From Agelaius tricolor (lineage: Eukaryota > Chordata > Aves > Passeriformes > Icteridae), in NCBI GenBank assembly GCA_023055355.1, contig JALJCS010000016.1, forward strand, positions 744,001-808,000: a stretch of 64,000 nucleotides of DNA, read 5' to 3'. Numbering within the stretch: the stretch's first letter is position 1; each line of letters begins with the position of its first letter. Positions 49,601 to 56,700 of this stretch are shown in pieces. The notes under the pieces are model-generated. The model did not search any database, was not told the DNA's origin, and was given only the letters and a program-made list of their open reading frames with translations. Position numbers and translations under genes: made by a program.

Positions 49601-52099
49601 GGTCCCTGGTGGCACAGAGGAAGGGGCAGTACCTGGCACGCCGCAGGGCTCCCGCGGGGCTGGGGCGCTCCTGCCCTGCTCAGCCCTGGCCTCCAGCACC
49701 TGGCGCTTGTAGATCCTGTGGGGCTGTGCTGCTCCCTCCTCCCGCGGGCTGCTGGACACGGGCTCGATGAAATAGTCCTCATTCATGAGCTGAAACACAC
49801 CTTTCTGCCAGGGAGACACAAAGTGCCACCGTGAGGCCACCTGCAGCCCGGGTGGAACCTGGCACTGGCAGTGATCACGGACTCAAGGGACCTTGGAATG
49901 GCTGGGGAATCAAGGAATCAGCGGAATCAAGGGACCTTGGAATGGCTGGGGAATCAAGGAATCAATGGAATCAAGGGACCTTGGAATGATTGGGGTGGGA
50001 AGGGACCTTAAAGCCCATCCCTGCCATGGCAGGGACACCTTCCACTGCCCCAGGCTGCTCCAAGCCCCAGTGTCCAGCCTGGCCTTGGGCACTGCCAGGG
50101 ATCCAGGGGCAGCCCCAGCTGCTCTGGGAATTCCAGCCCAGCCCCTGCCACCCTCCCAGGGAAGGATTCTCCCCAGGGTCCCATTTACTCCTGCCCTCTG
50201 GGAGCTGTGGAGGAGGATCCAATGGAGTTGTGCTCCCTCCAAAGAGAGGGACAGGAGTGTGAGCACTGCCCCACCAGGCACATGGGACATTTCTGCACAT
50301 CCACAGCAGGTTCTAAGCCCTTTCCCCCCAGACTCCTCCAGGTCACTGCTGCCTCAGGAAATACCAACAGTGGAGCTGAGGAAACAGCGAGCAGCTTCAG
50401 TGCCCAGGAGCTGTGTTATCACACCTGCAGCTCCCAGCCCCTCGCTCCCCGTGCGCTCCTCACAATCCCACTCACGCAGCACGAGGCAGAGAATTGCTCC
50501 TTTTGGGAAATTGGACACAAACAAGTAAACCCAGCCCTGGAGAGGTCCCAAACCACTGCAATCCATGGGAAATTTACAGTCAGCCCATCCGTGGTGTACC
50601 AGACCTGCATGATGAGATGCTGACTCTGCTGCTGGGAACTTTCGTGTCACTTTTGGCAGAAATAAGGGTTCCACCGAGCTCCTGCCATTCCCTCATGGAT
50701 CAGGGCAGGGTGTGAGGGGGGGGCTGTACTCACCAGGCCATCGCAGGTGCTGAGGGCAGCCAGCCCCGCCTGCAGCGGGCCCCGCACCTCCCCGATCATG
50801 TGGCACGGGTTGTAGGAGCGGGGCTGGATCTTGGCGCCGGCGATGCCCCCGAAACGCCTCTCGCTGACAAAGCCCGGGGCCAGGAGGTGCCTGTTGAGGC
50901 TCAGGTTGAATTTCAGGGGTTGCCCTCTGTACTGCAGCTCGTAGAAGGCGGAGAGCTTGCTCCTGGAGGCAGGAGACCTCCGGTGAAGGGCCCGGTGGGA
51001 CAAGTCGTAGGACAGGAAGGCTCCGCTCTCGTCGACCTTGATGGGATGGACGATGTCGCTGCCGGAGCGCGGCTCTGGGGAGAGGGGGGCAGTGCTTACC
51101 TGCAGGGTTCTGCACCTTTCCTCTCACACCCCGTCCCCGCTGGCCTCCCCCTGCGGCTGGAAGGACAGCAGCGGGACGTGCCCGCGGGGACCGCACGGAG
51201 CAGGGACAGCAGGGACAGCAGGGACAGCCCCTGCTGCCCGCGGGGCCAGCGCTGGGGTCCGCCGGGACAGCGTTAAGGTCAGGGTTAAGGGCCGGCCGGG
51301 CGAGGGGGAGTCAGGCAGCTCCGGAGCCCTGCCCTGGCCGGCCCCGCTTAACTCCCGCTGGTAAACTCCGGCTGCCAGTGAGATAACCACCGAACGAACA
51401 ACGGAAAAGCTCCCAAAAAATGGAATCCCCGCTTTGAGGCGGTGTTGGGACACGCCGTCTCTGGGGGCAAAGCACCCGCGGGCACGGAGCGCTCCGGAGC
51501 CTCCCAGGCGGGGCTCGGCGGGGAGCCGGGAGGGGACCGGGGCTGGCTGCGGGCTCCGGGCGTGCCCAGCCCGCGGGCACGGAGCGCGGCAGCGGCGGGG
51601 ACACCGGGCTGTCCGGATCGCGAGCATCCCGCGGACAATCCCGCGGGCACCCCGCGCTCATCCCGCGGGCATCCCGCTCATCCCCGCGGACAATCCCGCG
51701 GACACCCCGCGCTCATCCCACTCATTCCCGCGGGTACCCCGCGCTCATCCCGTTCATCCCGCGGACAATTCCGCGGACACCCGGCGCTCAAATCGCTCAT
51801 CCCGCGGACACCCCGCGCTCATCCCGCGGACAATCCCGCGGACACTCGGCGCCCATTCCCGCTCATCCCGCGGACACCCGGCACTCATCCCGCTCATCCC
51901 CACCGCCACCCGCGGGCACCCCGCACTCCACGGACATCCCGCCCCCATCCCCGCGGGCCCCCCGCGCGGCCCTCCCGCGGTCCCCGCCGTGCCGTCCCCC
52001 CGGACCTGTCCCCGCGGTGCCCCCGCCCGCGGCCAGCGCCAGCGCGGCGGCCACGGGGACGAGGGGCAGGAGCGGGCGCAGCGCGGCCGGGGCCGCCAT
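16502..52099 (-). CDS. ADAMTS7: ADAMTS7, secreted metalloprotease-proteoglycan, complete
   Basis: Extracellular matrix protease known to cleave COMP and TSP1 and linked to vascular remodelling in mammals. Coding exons in gene order: 52006-52099, 50734-51074, 49633-49804, 47337-47539, 46629-46712, 45972-46096, 44836-44985, 44070-44213, 40446-40590, 40214-40306, 39416-39561, 37912-38081, 37591-37724, 36895-37015, 36355-36599, 34541-34682, 32586-32712, 31696-31909, 27037-29067, 26283-26435, 25199-25372, 23946-24092, 23187-23346, 16502-16668. All introns are GT-AG, all phases agree, and the sum is 5682 nt (1893 residues plus stop). From memory the human gene also has 24 exons and encodes about 1686 residues. 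The extra length is in the mucin exon. Order of domains: signal, prodomain, protease, disintegrin-like, TSP1, Cys-rich, spacer, three TSP1, mucin, four TSP1, PLAC. The gene is head-to-head with MORF4L1, as in human. Confidence 0.93.
16845..17245. repeat. Minisatellite, about 57-bp unit, about 7 copies
   Basis: Repeated CAAAGCACCTGGGCACTGCC followed by ATCCCAGCACAAAGCACACC and a short variable spacer (CTCTGCCAGCA or GCTG). Lies in ADAMTS7 intron 23, about 180 bp from exon 24. Confidence 0.85.
18600..19020. repeat. Minisatellite, about 35-60 bp unit
   Basis: Irregular tandem of GGTGGGGATGTCCTGGGCA followed by (C/T)TGCTGGGG and GATGCCCATGGAGA or GATGCTCTGCCC spacers; about 11 copies in ADAMTS7 intron 23. 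Confidence 0.85.
19395..19620 (+). mobile_element. CR1-like LINE fragment
   Basis: It contains ACTTGGAAGGGACCCACAGG and CCACCCAGTCCAAGTCCTGC, a diverged form of the bird CR1 3' region. Confidence 0.5.
20205..20295. repeat. Short GGGATGGATT tandem
   Basis: About eight copies of a 10-11 bp word (GGATGGATTG, GGATGCATTG), in ADAMTS7 intron 23. The rest of intron 23 between 20300 and 23186 shows no repeat or exon I can support. Confidence 0.75.
23347..23940. repeat. Minisatellite filling ADAMTS7 intron 22
   Basis: A composite tandem of CCCATTCCCTGCAGGTCCC, GGGGACAGCCCCAGAG and GGCTCAGCCTGG words occupies nearly the whole 599-nt intron between exons 22 and 23. Two copies (acceptor AG near 23615 and 23865) repeat much of the exon 23 acceptor context on the minus strand (GCTGAGCCCC followed by CCACAG). 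Confidence 0.85.
24266..25020. repeat. 22-bp minisatellite, about 34 copies
   Basis: Highly regular unit GGGATGGGTGGGAGATGGGGCA with a GATTGGGCA variant, in ADAMTS7 intron 21. It is G-rich on the plus strand with no C apart from the one in GGGCA. It has no stop codons in several frames, which generates long false reading frames on both strands. Confidence 0.93.
25373..25612. repeat. Minisatellite of exon 21 acceptor copies
   Basis: About ten copies of a 23-26 bp unit (GGGGAGGGACACAGAGCCAC). Four copies (AG near 25462, 25488, 25508 and 25531) preserve a minus-strand acceptor, CCTCCCCAG or CCTCTCCAG followed by TG, like the true exon 21 acceptor at 25373-25374. In the others AG is mutated. Confidence 0.85.
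25950..26075 (+). mobile_element. CR1 LINE fragment
   Basis: It contains CATAGAACCACAGAACGGCT, AATGGACCTTAAAGACCACC and CCCCTGCCATGGGATGGCAC, then the ACCAGGCTG words of bird CR1. Lies in ADAMTS7 intron 20. Confidence 0.7.
26436..26945. repeat. Minisatellite of exon 20 acceptor copies
   Basis: Ten copies, counting the exon edge, of a 47-64 bp unit at about 26434, 26498, 26555, 26610, 26657, 26707, 26767, 26820, 26880 and 26939. On the minus strand the true site reads TTCCCTGTGTTGCAG|TGC. Two copies repeat it exactly through TGC, two have TTGCAG|AGC, and others have GTCACAG|GG. The array makes up most of the 601-nt intron 19. Confidence 0.9.
27037..29067 (-). other. ADAMTS7: ADAMTS7 exon 19: mucin/proteoglycan domain (2031 nt)
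   Basis: This single exon encodes 677 codons. It starts with TSP1 repeat 4 ([16 protein letters not shown]), then a Ser-Gly cluster (W-S-G-S-G-S-S-S) that matches the glycosaminoglycan attachment region of mammalian ADAMTS7, then the conserved acidic [20 protein letters not shown] segment. A long Pro/Ser/Thr-rich part without cysteine follows, ending in a 13-residue VNTR (27213-27590), an acidic stretch ([10 protein letters not shown]) and the W-E-V-G-N-W-S-E start of TSP1 repeat 5. Outside the conserved blocks similarity to human is weak, as expected for a mucin. The domain is longer than in human by roughly 200 residues. Confidence 0.88.
27213..27590 (-). repeat. ADAMTS7: Coding 39-bp VNTR in ADAMTS7 mucin domain
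   Basis: Nine full copies and a partial one of a 13-residue repeat, P-P-(G/E)-T-P-T-(R/G)-D-P-S-P-W-A. The 39-bp unit is a multiple of three, so copy-number change keeps frame. Each copy offers several Thr/Ser-Pro O-glycosylation sites. Copies differ by one or two substitutions. Confidence 0.92.
29103..29486 (+). mobile_element. Solo ERV LTR in ADAMTS7 intron 18
   Basis: An AT-richer block starting TGTCGCAGAC and ending GGTCACA, with AATAAA at 29408-29413 and a U5-like GGGGTCAGACCC tail. This layout is typical of passerine endogenous retrovirus LTRs. No internal retroviral sequence is present, so it is a solo LTR left by recombination. It lies about 35 bp upstream (gene sense) of exon 19 and in antisense orientation. 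The 5' boundary is approximate and no clear target duplication was identified. Confidence 0.65.
30000..30105 (-). mobile_element. CR1 LINE fragment
   Basis: Reverse-oriented CR1 words (TGAAAGGTGTCCCTGCCCAT, AAGGTCCCTTCCACCCC). Lies in ADAMTS7 intron 18. Confidence 0.65.
30962..31080 (+). mobile_element. CR1 LINE fragment
   Basis: It contains TTGGAAGGGACCTTGAAGAT, CATCCAGTCCCACC and GGGACACCTTCCAGTG, the usual bird CR1 3' segment. Confidence 0.7.
31135..31560. repeat. Minisatellite, about 75-84 bp unit, five copies
   Basis: The repeated block runs from GGGGCACA(C/G)TTAAACTGCCC through TGCTCCTTCCCCACCCTGAG to AAGCAATGGAATTCC. It directly follows a CR1 fragment in ADAMTS7 intron 18 and ends about 135 bp before exon 18's donor. 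Confidence 0.85.
31912..32269 (-). promoter_or_regulatory. ADAMTS7: Giant AG-free polypyrimidine tract before ADAMTS7 exon 18
   Basis: On the plus strand these 358 nt are runs of 4-9 G and 3-7 A with rare T and one C. On the minus (sense) strand they are C and T runs with no AG at all. The true acceptor AG is at 31910-31911 and the next AG upstream is at 32270-32271. It is the polypyrimidine tract of exon 18 expanded roughly ten-fold. The template strand carries dozens of G-runs compatible with G-quadruplexes. The longest runs may also suffer assembly error. Confidence 0.85.
32713..33300. repeat. 20-bp minisatellite before ADAMTS7 exon 17
   Basis: About 28 copies of GGGCACTGAGGGCACCCCC or GGGCACTGACAGCCACCCCC, starting about 15 bp from the exon 17 acceptor (AG at 32713-32714). 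Each copy contributes CCCTCAG or GGCTGTCAG on the minus strand, so the array is a ladder of weak acceptor-like sites. Confidence 0.88.
34683..35240. repeat. Minisatellite of exon 16 acceptor copies
   Basis: The unit is GAGCTGGGGACACAGGGGA with spacers CAGCAGCTGG or TGGGCAGGGGTGAACG. On the minus strand the real site reads CCTGTGTCCCCAG|CTGCTGTT. Many array copies (15-20 by eye) repeat CTGTGTCCCCAG, and several continue identically for the first seven exon bases (CTGCTGT). It fills the acceptor-side third of intron 15. Confidence 0.9.
35340..35410 (-). mobile_element. CR1 LINE fragment
   Basis: Reverse CR1 words (GTTTGTGGAAGGTGTCCCTG) in ADAMTS7 intron 15. Bases 35420-36350 hold nothing else I can name. 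Confidence 0.5.
37080..37385 (+). mobile_element. CR1 fragment with five tandem copies of one segment
   Basis: CACAGCATCCTGGCATGGCT followed by GGGG(T/C)GGAAGGGACCTT is repeated five times at about 42-43 bp spacing. It then continues as a normal CR1 3' segment (CCCCTGCCATGGCCAGGGAC). The tandem arose inside the element. Lies in ADAMTS7 intron 13. Confidence 0.8.
38125..38260 (+). mobile_element. CR1 LINE fragment
   Basis: It contains GCAATGGTTTGGGTCAGAAG and CCGTGGGCAGGGACACCTTC. Lies in ADAMTS7 intron 11. Confidence 0.7.
40046..40225 (-). repeat. ADAMTS7: Triplicated exon 10 donor of ADAMTS7
   Basis: Three copies of a 58-59 bp unit, each with AGCAAG|GTAA on the minus strand. The true donor GT is at 40212-40213, the copies at 40154-40155 (AAAGCAAG|GTAAGGG) and 40095-40096 (GAGAGCAAG|GTAACAG). 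The outermost donor would extend exon 10 by 117 nt, which stays open and in frame and again ends in G-E-S-K. Confidence 0.88.
40605..40895. repeat. GTCACCCAGT tandem in ADAMTS7 intron 8
   Basis: Tandem of GTGTCACCCA (10 bp) with CAGCAGGGTCACC and CCCACAGCA variants, about 25 units, beginning about 15 bp from the exon 9 acceptor. The remainder of intron 8 (40900-44069) shows no exon. Confidence 0.85.
41860..41930 (+). mobile_element. CR1 LINE fragment
   Basis: It contains GAATCCTGGAATGGTTTGGG, then TTGGAAGGAGCCTTAAAGCC. Lies in ADAMTS7 intron 8. Confidence 0.65.
43825..43955 (+). mobile_element. CR1 LINE fragment
   Basis: It contains GTGGGAAGGGACCTCAAAGC and CCCCTGCCATGGGCAGGGAC. Lies in ADAMTS7 intron 8, just before exon 8's donor region. 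Confidence 0.7.
44070..46712 (-). other. ADAMTS7: ADAMTS7 exons 5-8: catalytic domain
   Basis: Exons 5 (46629-46712), 6 (45972-46096), 7 (44836-44985) and 8 (44070-44213). The zinc site [13 protein letters not shown] spans the exon 7/8 junction: exon 7 ends in H-E-L-G-H plus two bases of the serine, exon 8 starts F-G-I-Q-H-D. All three zinc histidines and the catalytic glutamate are present. The Met-turn lies in I-M-S-P-Q-L-L in exon 8. Conservation with human over these exons is very high, so the enzyme should be active. Confidence 0.9.
45727..45835 (+). mobile_element. CR1 LINE fragment
   Basis: It contains GGGTTGGAAGGGATCCTAAA, GATCATCTAATTCCAACCCC and CTGCCATGGGCAGGGCCACC, a well-preserved bird CR1 3' segment in ADAMTS7 intron 6. 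Confidence 0.75.
48030..48345. repeat. (GGAGA)n purine tract inside a tandem duplication
   Basis: About 31 uninterrupted copies of GGAGA lie at 48078-48232. The flanks CCTGCAGGGCAGCACCGAGA and GGCTCTGCTCCTTCCCAAGG are repeated at 48262-48345 around a shorter GGAGA run, so the unit was duplicated and then expanded unequally. Pure purine mirror sequence in ADAMTS7 intron 3 can form triplex DNA. Confidence 0.93.
49880..50165 (+). mobile_element. CR1 LINE fragment with internal duplication
   Basis: GGAATCAAGGGACCTTGGAA is repeated three times at the start. A CR1 body with ACCTTAAAGCCCATCCCTGC and CACCTTCCACTGCCCCAGGC follows, then the GATCCAGGGGCAGCCCCAGC part. Lies in ADAMTS7 intron 2. Confidence 0.75.
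51630..51945. repeat. CpG-rich minisatellite in ADAMTS7 intron 1
   Basis: About ten copies built from CATCCCGCGGACAATCCCGC, GGACACCCCGCGCT and CATCCCGCTC. Every copy carries several CpG and SacII-like CCGCGG sites. It lies within the CpG island of the ADAMTS7 5' end. Confidence 0.85.
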
Positions 52100-52145
52100 G
52101 GCTGCGGCGGGCTGGGGGCTCCGCCGGGGCGCGGCGGCACCGCGA

Positions 52146-52930
52146 GGGCGGGGCTACACACAACAGGGGGCGGGGATATGCACAACAGGAGGCGGGGATA
52201 TGCACAACAGGAGGCGGGGATATGCACAACAGGAGGCGGGGATATGCACAACAGGGGGCGGGGCTATGCACAACAGGGGGCGGAGATATGCACAACAGGA
52301 GGCGGGGATATGCACATCAGATGGGCGGAGTTGTGAACGTTAGGGGTGTGGTTATGCACATCAGACAGGCGGGGTTATGCGTATTAGGGGCGGGGTTATG
52401 TACATCAGTGGGCGGGGTACATTGATGCCCTAAATTTGAGCTTTCACATTTTCCAGATTCTGTACTGCATTAGTTTATAACTCTGAGCTTCATAGAGAGT
52501 GTTAGCAGTTCTCCTCACAGCTCAGTCACACAGAACAATCCTTTTCCAGCCCCAGAACAAAGGACACTGCTGCAGCTTCAGGCCCAAAAAGTGCAAACAG
52601 CGAAGTGAGGAGAGCAATCTGGGAGGATGGGATGGCGTAACCTGGAGATGGAACTGGACAATTAACCCCAATATGGAAATGGAACAAAACTTATAAAAGT
52701 GTGAAAACTGGAGTCCAGCCTGGGTGTAGCCACGGCCTGGCTCAGGTACTGCCCAAGGTGTGTCCTGTGAAGGCCTTTTAATAAATCCCTGCTTTATTCT
52801 TCAACTCTGCCCAGCTCTGTTCCAGGCAGCCTCTCAAGGCATCAATGCATGCCAGATGGGCGGGGCTGTGCATATTAGAGCAGATTATGTACATTAGGTG
52901 CGGGGTTATGCACATTAAGGGGCGGGGCTT
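52146..52930. repeat. GC-box minisatellite upstream of ADAMTS7, split by an LTR
   Basis: The unit is GGCGGGGATATGCACAACAG plus GAG, 22-24 bp. About a dozen copies lie at 52146-52420, the proximal ones nearly identical. Diverged copies (GCGGGGTTATGCACATTAG) continue after the LTR at 52858-52930. The array starts 47 bp upstream of the ADAMTS7 ATG, so it is in the 5' UTR or core promoter. Each unit contains an Sp1-type GGGCGGGG box. Confidence 0.88.
52423..52844 (+). mobile_element. Solo ERV LTR in the ADAMTS7/MORF4L1 intergenic region
   Basis: The 422-bp element has inverted termini TGATGCC...GGCATCA, a TATA box (TTATAAAAG at 52691) and a poly(A) signal (AATAAA at 52780-52785) at the expected spacing. 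No retroviral coding sequence is present. The GC-box minisatellite is found on both sides, so the LTR was inserted into that array. Target duplication is not clear. Confidence 0.75.
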
Positions 52931-52956
52931 GTGTTACGCGTTGCCGGCGTGGCCCG

Positions 52957-53364
52957 TGGCGCCCTCTGGCGCTCCCTTGCCGCATTGCTTCGTCTGCCCC
53001 GTCGCGAGGATCGCGCTTAAAAAAATCACAAAAATTCAGTGAATTTTCGGTCAAAAATGAAAAATGGTGCTTGGCTGACGCCGCCACGTCCATCCTCCCC
53101 TCAGCTCGGGCTGCCCGTCGCTGTATCCTTTTATTTTCTGTCAGGTTGAAGCGCACGGGGAGCAAACACCCGGGATTACTGGGCTGTATGAATTAACCCC
53201 TCGGGGGGTGCTCGCGGTTCCGGCAGCCCACGGCTTTCCCGTGACGGCCGCATTTTCGGTCGCTCCGCACCTGCCAAGATGATGGGATAAAGTTTGGGAT
53301 GGTGTTTAATTAGGCGAGAATGTTAAATGTGCAGATCAGCCGAGGCACGCGCCCTCTGGCGGCC
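52957..53364. promoter_or_regulatory. Two CTCF-like motifs upstream of tRNA-Lys
   Basis: GGCGCCCTCTGGCG at 52957-52972 and CGCGCCCTCTGGCGG at 53347-53363 resemble the CTCF core in the same orientation. They sit between two head-to-head genes and next to a tRNA gene, a usual insulator context. Motif match only. Confidence 0.4.
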
Positions 53365-53433
53365 GCAGCGGGGAACGCCCGCGGCCGGCAGGGCCACTGT
53401 CGACACCCGCGACGGCCACACGGTGCGTGTGGC

Positions 53434-53506
53434 GCCCGGCTAGCTCAGTCGGTAGAGCATGGGACTCTTAATCCCAGGGTCGTGGGTTCGAGCCCCACGT
53501 TGGGCG
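53434..53506 (+). tRNA. tRNA-Lys (anticodon CTT)
   Basis: A 73-nt cloverleaf: acceptor GCCCGGC pairs with GTTGGGC with two G-U pairs, discriminator G at 53506, and no CCA encoded. The A box TAGCTCAGTCGG and B box GGTTCGAGCCC are intact. The anticodon CTT is at 53467-53469 in the loop ACTCTTAAT. Pol III terminators follow (T5 at 53514-53518 and T6 at 53522-53527). I recall a tRNA-Lys-CTT gene near MORF4L1 in human too, which would make it conserved synteny. Confidence 0.97.
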
Positions 53507-53669
53507 CATTGTATTTTTCCGTTTTTTCTCGGTTTTTATTTTTTTTTTCCGCCCAGTCTGGCTCCTCACGGCGCAGGCAGCCAGCAGTCGGCAGCCAAGC
53601 CGCCCCCGCCGGCCGAGCGGGGCGGAGCGGGCGCGGAGCCCGCGGACTCCATGTCCCGGCATGCCCGAG

Positions 53670-53755
53670 CCGCGGCTGCGCGCCGGGGCCGGGCCGGGCA
53701 GCGCCGGGGCCGGGCCGGGCAGCGCCGGGGCCCCGCGGGGAGCGGCCGGAGGAGG
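53670..53755. repeat. GC-rich short tandem in MORF4L1 5' UTR
   Basis: Three copies of GCCGGGCAGCGCCGGGGCC-type words directly upstream of the MORF4L1 start, within a CpG island. The sequence CTTATAAATGG at the ATG looks like a TATA box but is too close to the start codon to serve a full-length mRNA. Confidence 0.75.
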
Positions 53756-53770
53756 GACCGGCCCTTATAA

Positions 53771-56700
53771 ATGGCGCCCAAGCAGGACCCCAAGCCCAAG
53801 TTCCAGGAGGGTGAGTGCGGGCAGGGCTCGGGGCCGCGGCGCGGGCGGGCCGGGGGTGCCGCGGGCCGCGCCCGGCGCGGGGGGCTCGGCTTCGGCCCCG
53901 GGGCTCGGCATCCGCTCCCAGCGCTCCCGGCTCAGCCCCCAGCAGGTGCCGAGAGGTGGGAGAGCTGGGTTCCCGCAGGCTTTGTCTCCTCCCGGCCCTC
54001 CTCTTTCCTCCCCGGAGCACGCGGGCCCTTCCCACCCCGTTATTCCAAATATCCTTCGTTTTCCTGCGCGGATGTTCCTTGGCATTAAAACTGCTGAAAT
54101 GCCTCTGGTTTGTCGGGGGTTTTGTTTTAATGCGTTTGGAAAATGATTATTTATTGCCCCCCGGAAGGGAGCCCAGTGCAGGAGGATTCATGGAGGTAGC
54201 GTTGGATTCCAGCACAGCTGGAATCCACATCTGCCGCAGAGCGCCGGGCTTTAAGTGAATGAGGATTAATCGAGCTTTTTAGGAGGATTTTTCTGGGTAT
54301 ATTTTGATCTTTAGGTAATGGTTGCGGTTGAGAGTAATAGAGGTAGGATAAATAAAAATAGCAGTGCAGTGTAAGATGGATGCCCCATCCCTGGAATGTC
54401 TCAGGCCAGGTTGGATGGTCCTGGAGCACCTGGGACGGTGGAAGGTGTCCCTGTCCTGGCAGGGGTGGGATGGGACGAGCTTCGGTGTAAGGAGCAGGGT
54501 GTTCATCCAGGGAACAGCCCTTGTGTGAGCGAGCAGGAGCCTGCCGGCTTATCATGGAGACAAAGAGCCCTTTCTGCAAATCATCCGTGTGGTTTTTAAA
54601 AATGAGTGTTCCTCGGTAACCGTGGGCATCTCTCCTGGAAAACACTGCGCAGCTCTGAGCCAGGGGTGTGTCTGCCGCCAGCACTGTGACAACGAGGGTG
54701 GTAATGTCACCTCTGATTGTCAGCCCTGCTGTAGGGACATTTTTAAATAAATAAAAACACTGACTGTGTAATGTGTCGGTGTGGGCACTTCCGGGAGAGC
54801 CCTTCTGAGCCTTTCTCTTTGTTGAGACACAGAAGCATTTCACAGTTCTGCAGCTCATCTTCCCAAAACCGGGAGGCACTGCAGCTTCCAGCAGGAGATG
54901 TGTGCCCTCAGGTATCCTGTGTTAAGTACCCTGCAAACCCCACAGTGGAACCACGCAATGAGGCTTGGCCAGGAGGAGCTAAAGCCAGGCTGAAGGACAA
55001 CCTCACCCTGCTCCAAACCCCAGAGTGAGGGGCTCTGCTGCTGCCCTGCCCTGTCCCCCAGGCTGGCTGGGGAAGCAGCATGAGGCTCTCCCTTCCTGAC
55101 TCCCCTAAGCTGGGAATGCCACGTGCGGCCCTTCCTGCAAGGAAAGGACACGGCTGACGGTGCCTTTCAGGAGCTGCAGGTGCAGAGGTGGGGTGGTAGA
55201 GGAGTGCCCTGGATCAGTGGCCCTCCAGAGGGGCAGCTCTGCCTGCCTGTGGCTGAGCCCAGCCTGCTGTGGGGGCTGCAGCCTGACCTGAGCCTGGGGA
55301 GGAGATCTGGGCATGCCAGGGAGGGGCAGGGATGTGGGGTTTGCTGCCAAAGGCACCGGCACTATTGCTTTGTGTGTGTGCAGCTGCTCCTGGATCCTCA
55401 GGGATCTCTGCTCTGGGCTCCAAACAATCTCAGCTCTGATCCCTTTGGTGGGACAGAGAAATTGCCTCTGCAGTCAGTTCCTGCCTCGGGGCTCTCCCTG
55501 GCTGCTCTGTGCTGTTCCTGGTGACAGGGCTGTGGGCATGGCCCTCTGAGCTGAGTGTCTGTGCTTCCCTTGCAGGTGAGCGAGTGCTTTGTTTCCATGG
55601 ACCTCTCCTTTATGAAGCCAAGGTGGGTGTGTGTGGCTGCTGCTGCTGCCCAGGAAAACAGGGACGTGTTTCTGTCTGCTGTGCCTCTAGGTGGGACCAA
55701 GGACTGGAACTAAAATTAACAAAAACCTGTCTGAAATCGGTGTCAAGCCCTGGGGCTCTATTCCAGAACAATTTCAGGAAGCCCAGTGGCACCATGCAGC
55801 TATTCCGGGAAGCTCCCAGAGGCTGTTAGAACATGCAGAACACTGGAAATATCCCAGAACACTTTGTGCCTGCAGGGTTTGGTGCCTGAGCTGCTCAGGG
55901 GGAGGGGGCTGAGTACAGCCCATGGCCTTCCTCAGTGCCCAGGAGGAGCTGCACTGCAGTGACAAAGGAAGTGGCAGCCCCAGTTCTGCTTCCAGTTCTG
56001 GCTTTTTAACTACAGGAGCCTGCACTGCAGATTTGTGCCCCTGCTGCCTCAGTGTTTGAGTGCTTCCATTCCCTCTGAAAGGGAAGGAAAGGCCTCTTGG
56101 AGCTGTGTGGCTTGGAAGGTGTGCAGAAATTCCTGGGGTGCCTCATACAGGGATTTAAATCCTTCAGGATTTGGTGTCAGTGAGTGTTAACACAGGGAGG
56201 CAGGAGAAACACTCCACTTCTTTCTTCAGGACAAAGAGTTGTAATGCTAAAACCTCACCCAGAGCACTGAGAGGGTTTGAGCTGCTCCAAACCATTGCCA
56301 CCTTAGGGCTCCTACTCTGCTCCTTCCTGCCTCTGGAACAGGAGGATGAGGTTGTGGGAATGTGGGACAATTCCCACCTTTTGCTGGGGTTTGATTTTGT
56401 GTGCTCAGGGCTGTTGTGCCAGTGCTGCAGAGAGGAGGGTGATGGAGGCTCCTGGTTTTGAGGAAATGGCCCCGTGCCACTCAGCAGCCCGAGCTGGAGA
56501 GCAGCTGTGCTTGCCCTCCTTTTTCCAGAGTGCAATGAGTGCTGCAGGGCAGGCTGTGCCAGCTGGGTGCTGCAGGGATCTCCCAGCTCACAAGTGGCTT
56601 TTGCCTGGCTCTTTGTACTGAGTGCATCCTTCTGAGCTCCTGCTCTGGCACAATGAACTTAAAGTTTCATTTTGAAAAGGTTTGGCTTGTTTATTTTAAG

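Larger units (their letters stand above)
47337..52099 (-). other. ADAMTS7: ADAMTS7 exons 1-4: signal peptide, prodomain, furin site
   Basis: Exon 1 (52006-52099) encodes a leucine/alanine-rich signal peptide starting [15 protein letters not shown]. Exon 2 (50734-51074) holds the prodomain with [13 protein letters not shown] and the cysteine-switch-like C-H-M-I-G region. Exon 3 (49633-49804) holds NEDYFIEP and a first basic site (YKRQ). Exon 4 (47337-47539) contains six consecutive arginines followed by I-K-Q-R-S, which aligns with the human furin site H-Q-R-S, and then begins the protease domain ([17 protein letters not shown]). The arginine run comes from an expanded CTC/CCT triplet tract. 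In intron 1 the array at 51630-51945 and the GC-rich sequence mark a CpG island. Confidence 0.85.

Noticed and set aside
51434..52425. Two 300-codon plus-strand frames over the ADAMTS7 first exon
   Set aside because: They translate the antisense of exon 1, a CpG-rich array and the GC-box minisatellite; no protein similarity.
53760..53771. TATA-like CTTATAAATGG at the MORF4L1 start
   Set aside because: A TATA box overlapping the ATG cannot direct an mRNA that includes this start codon.
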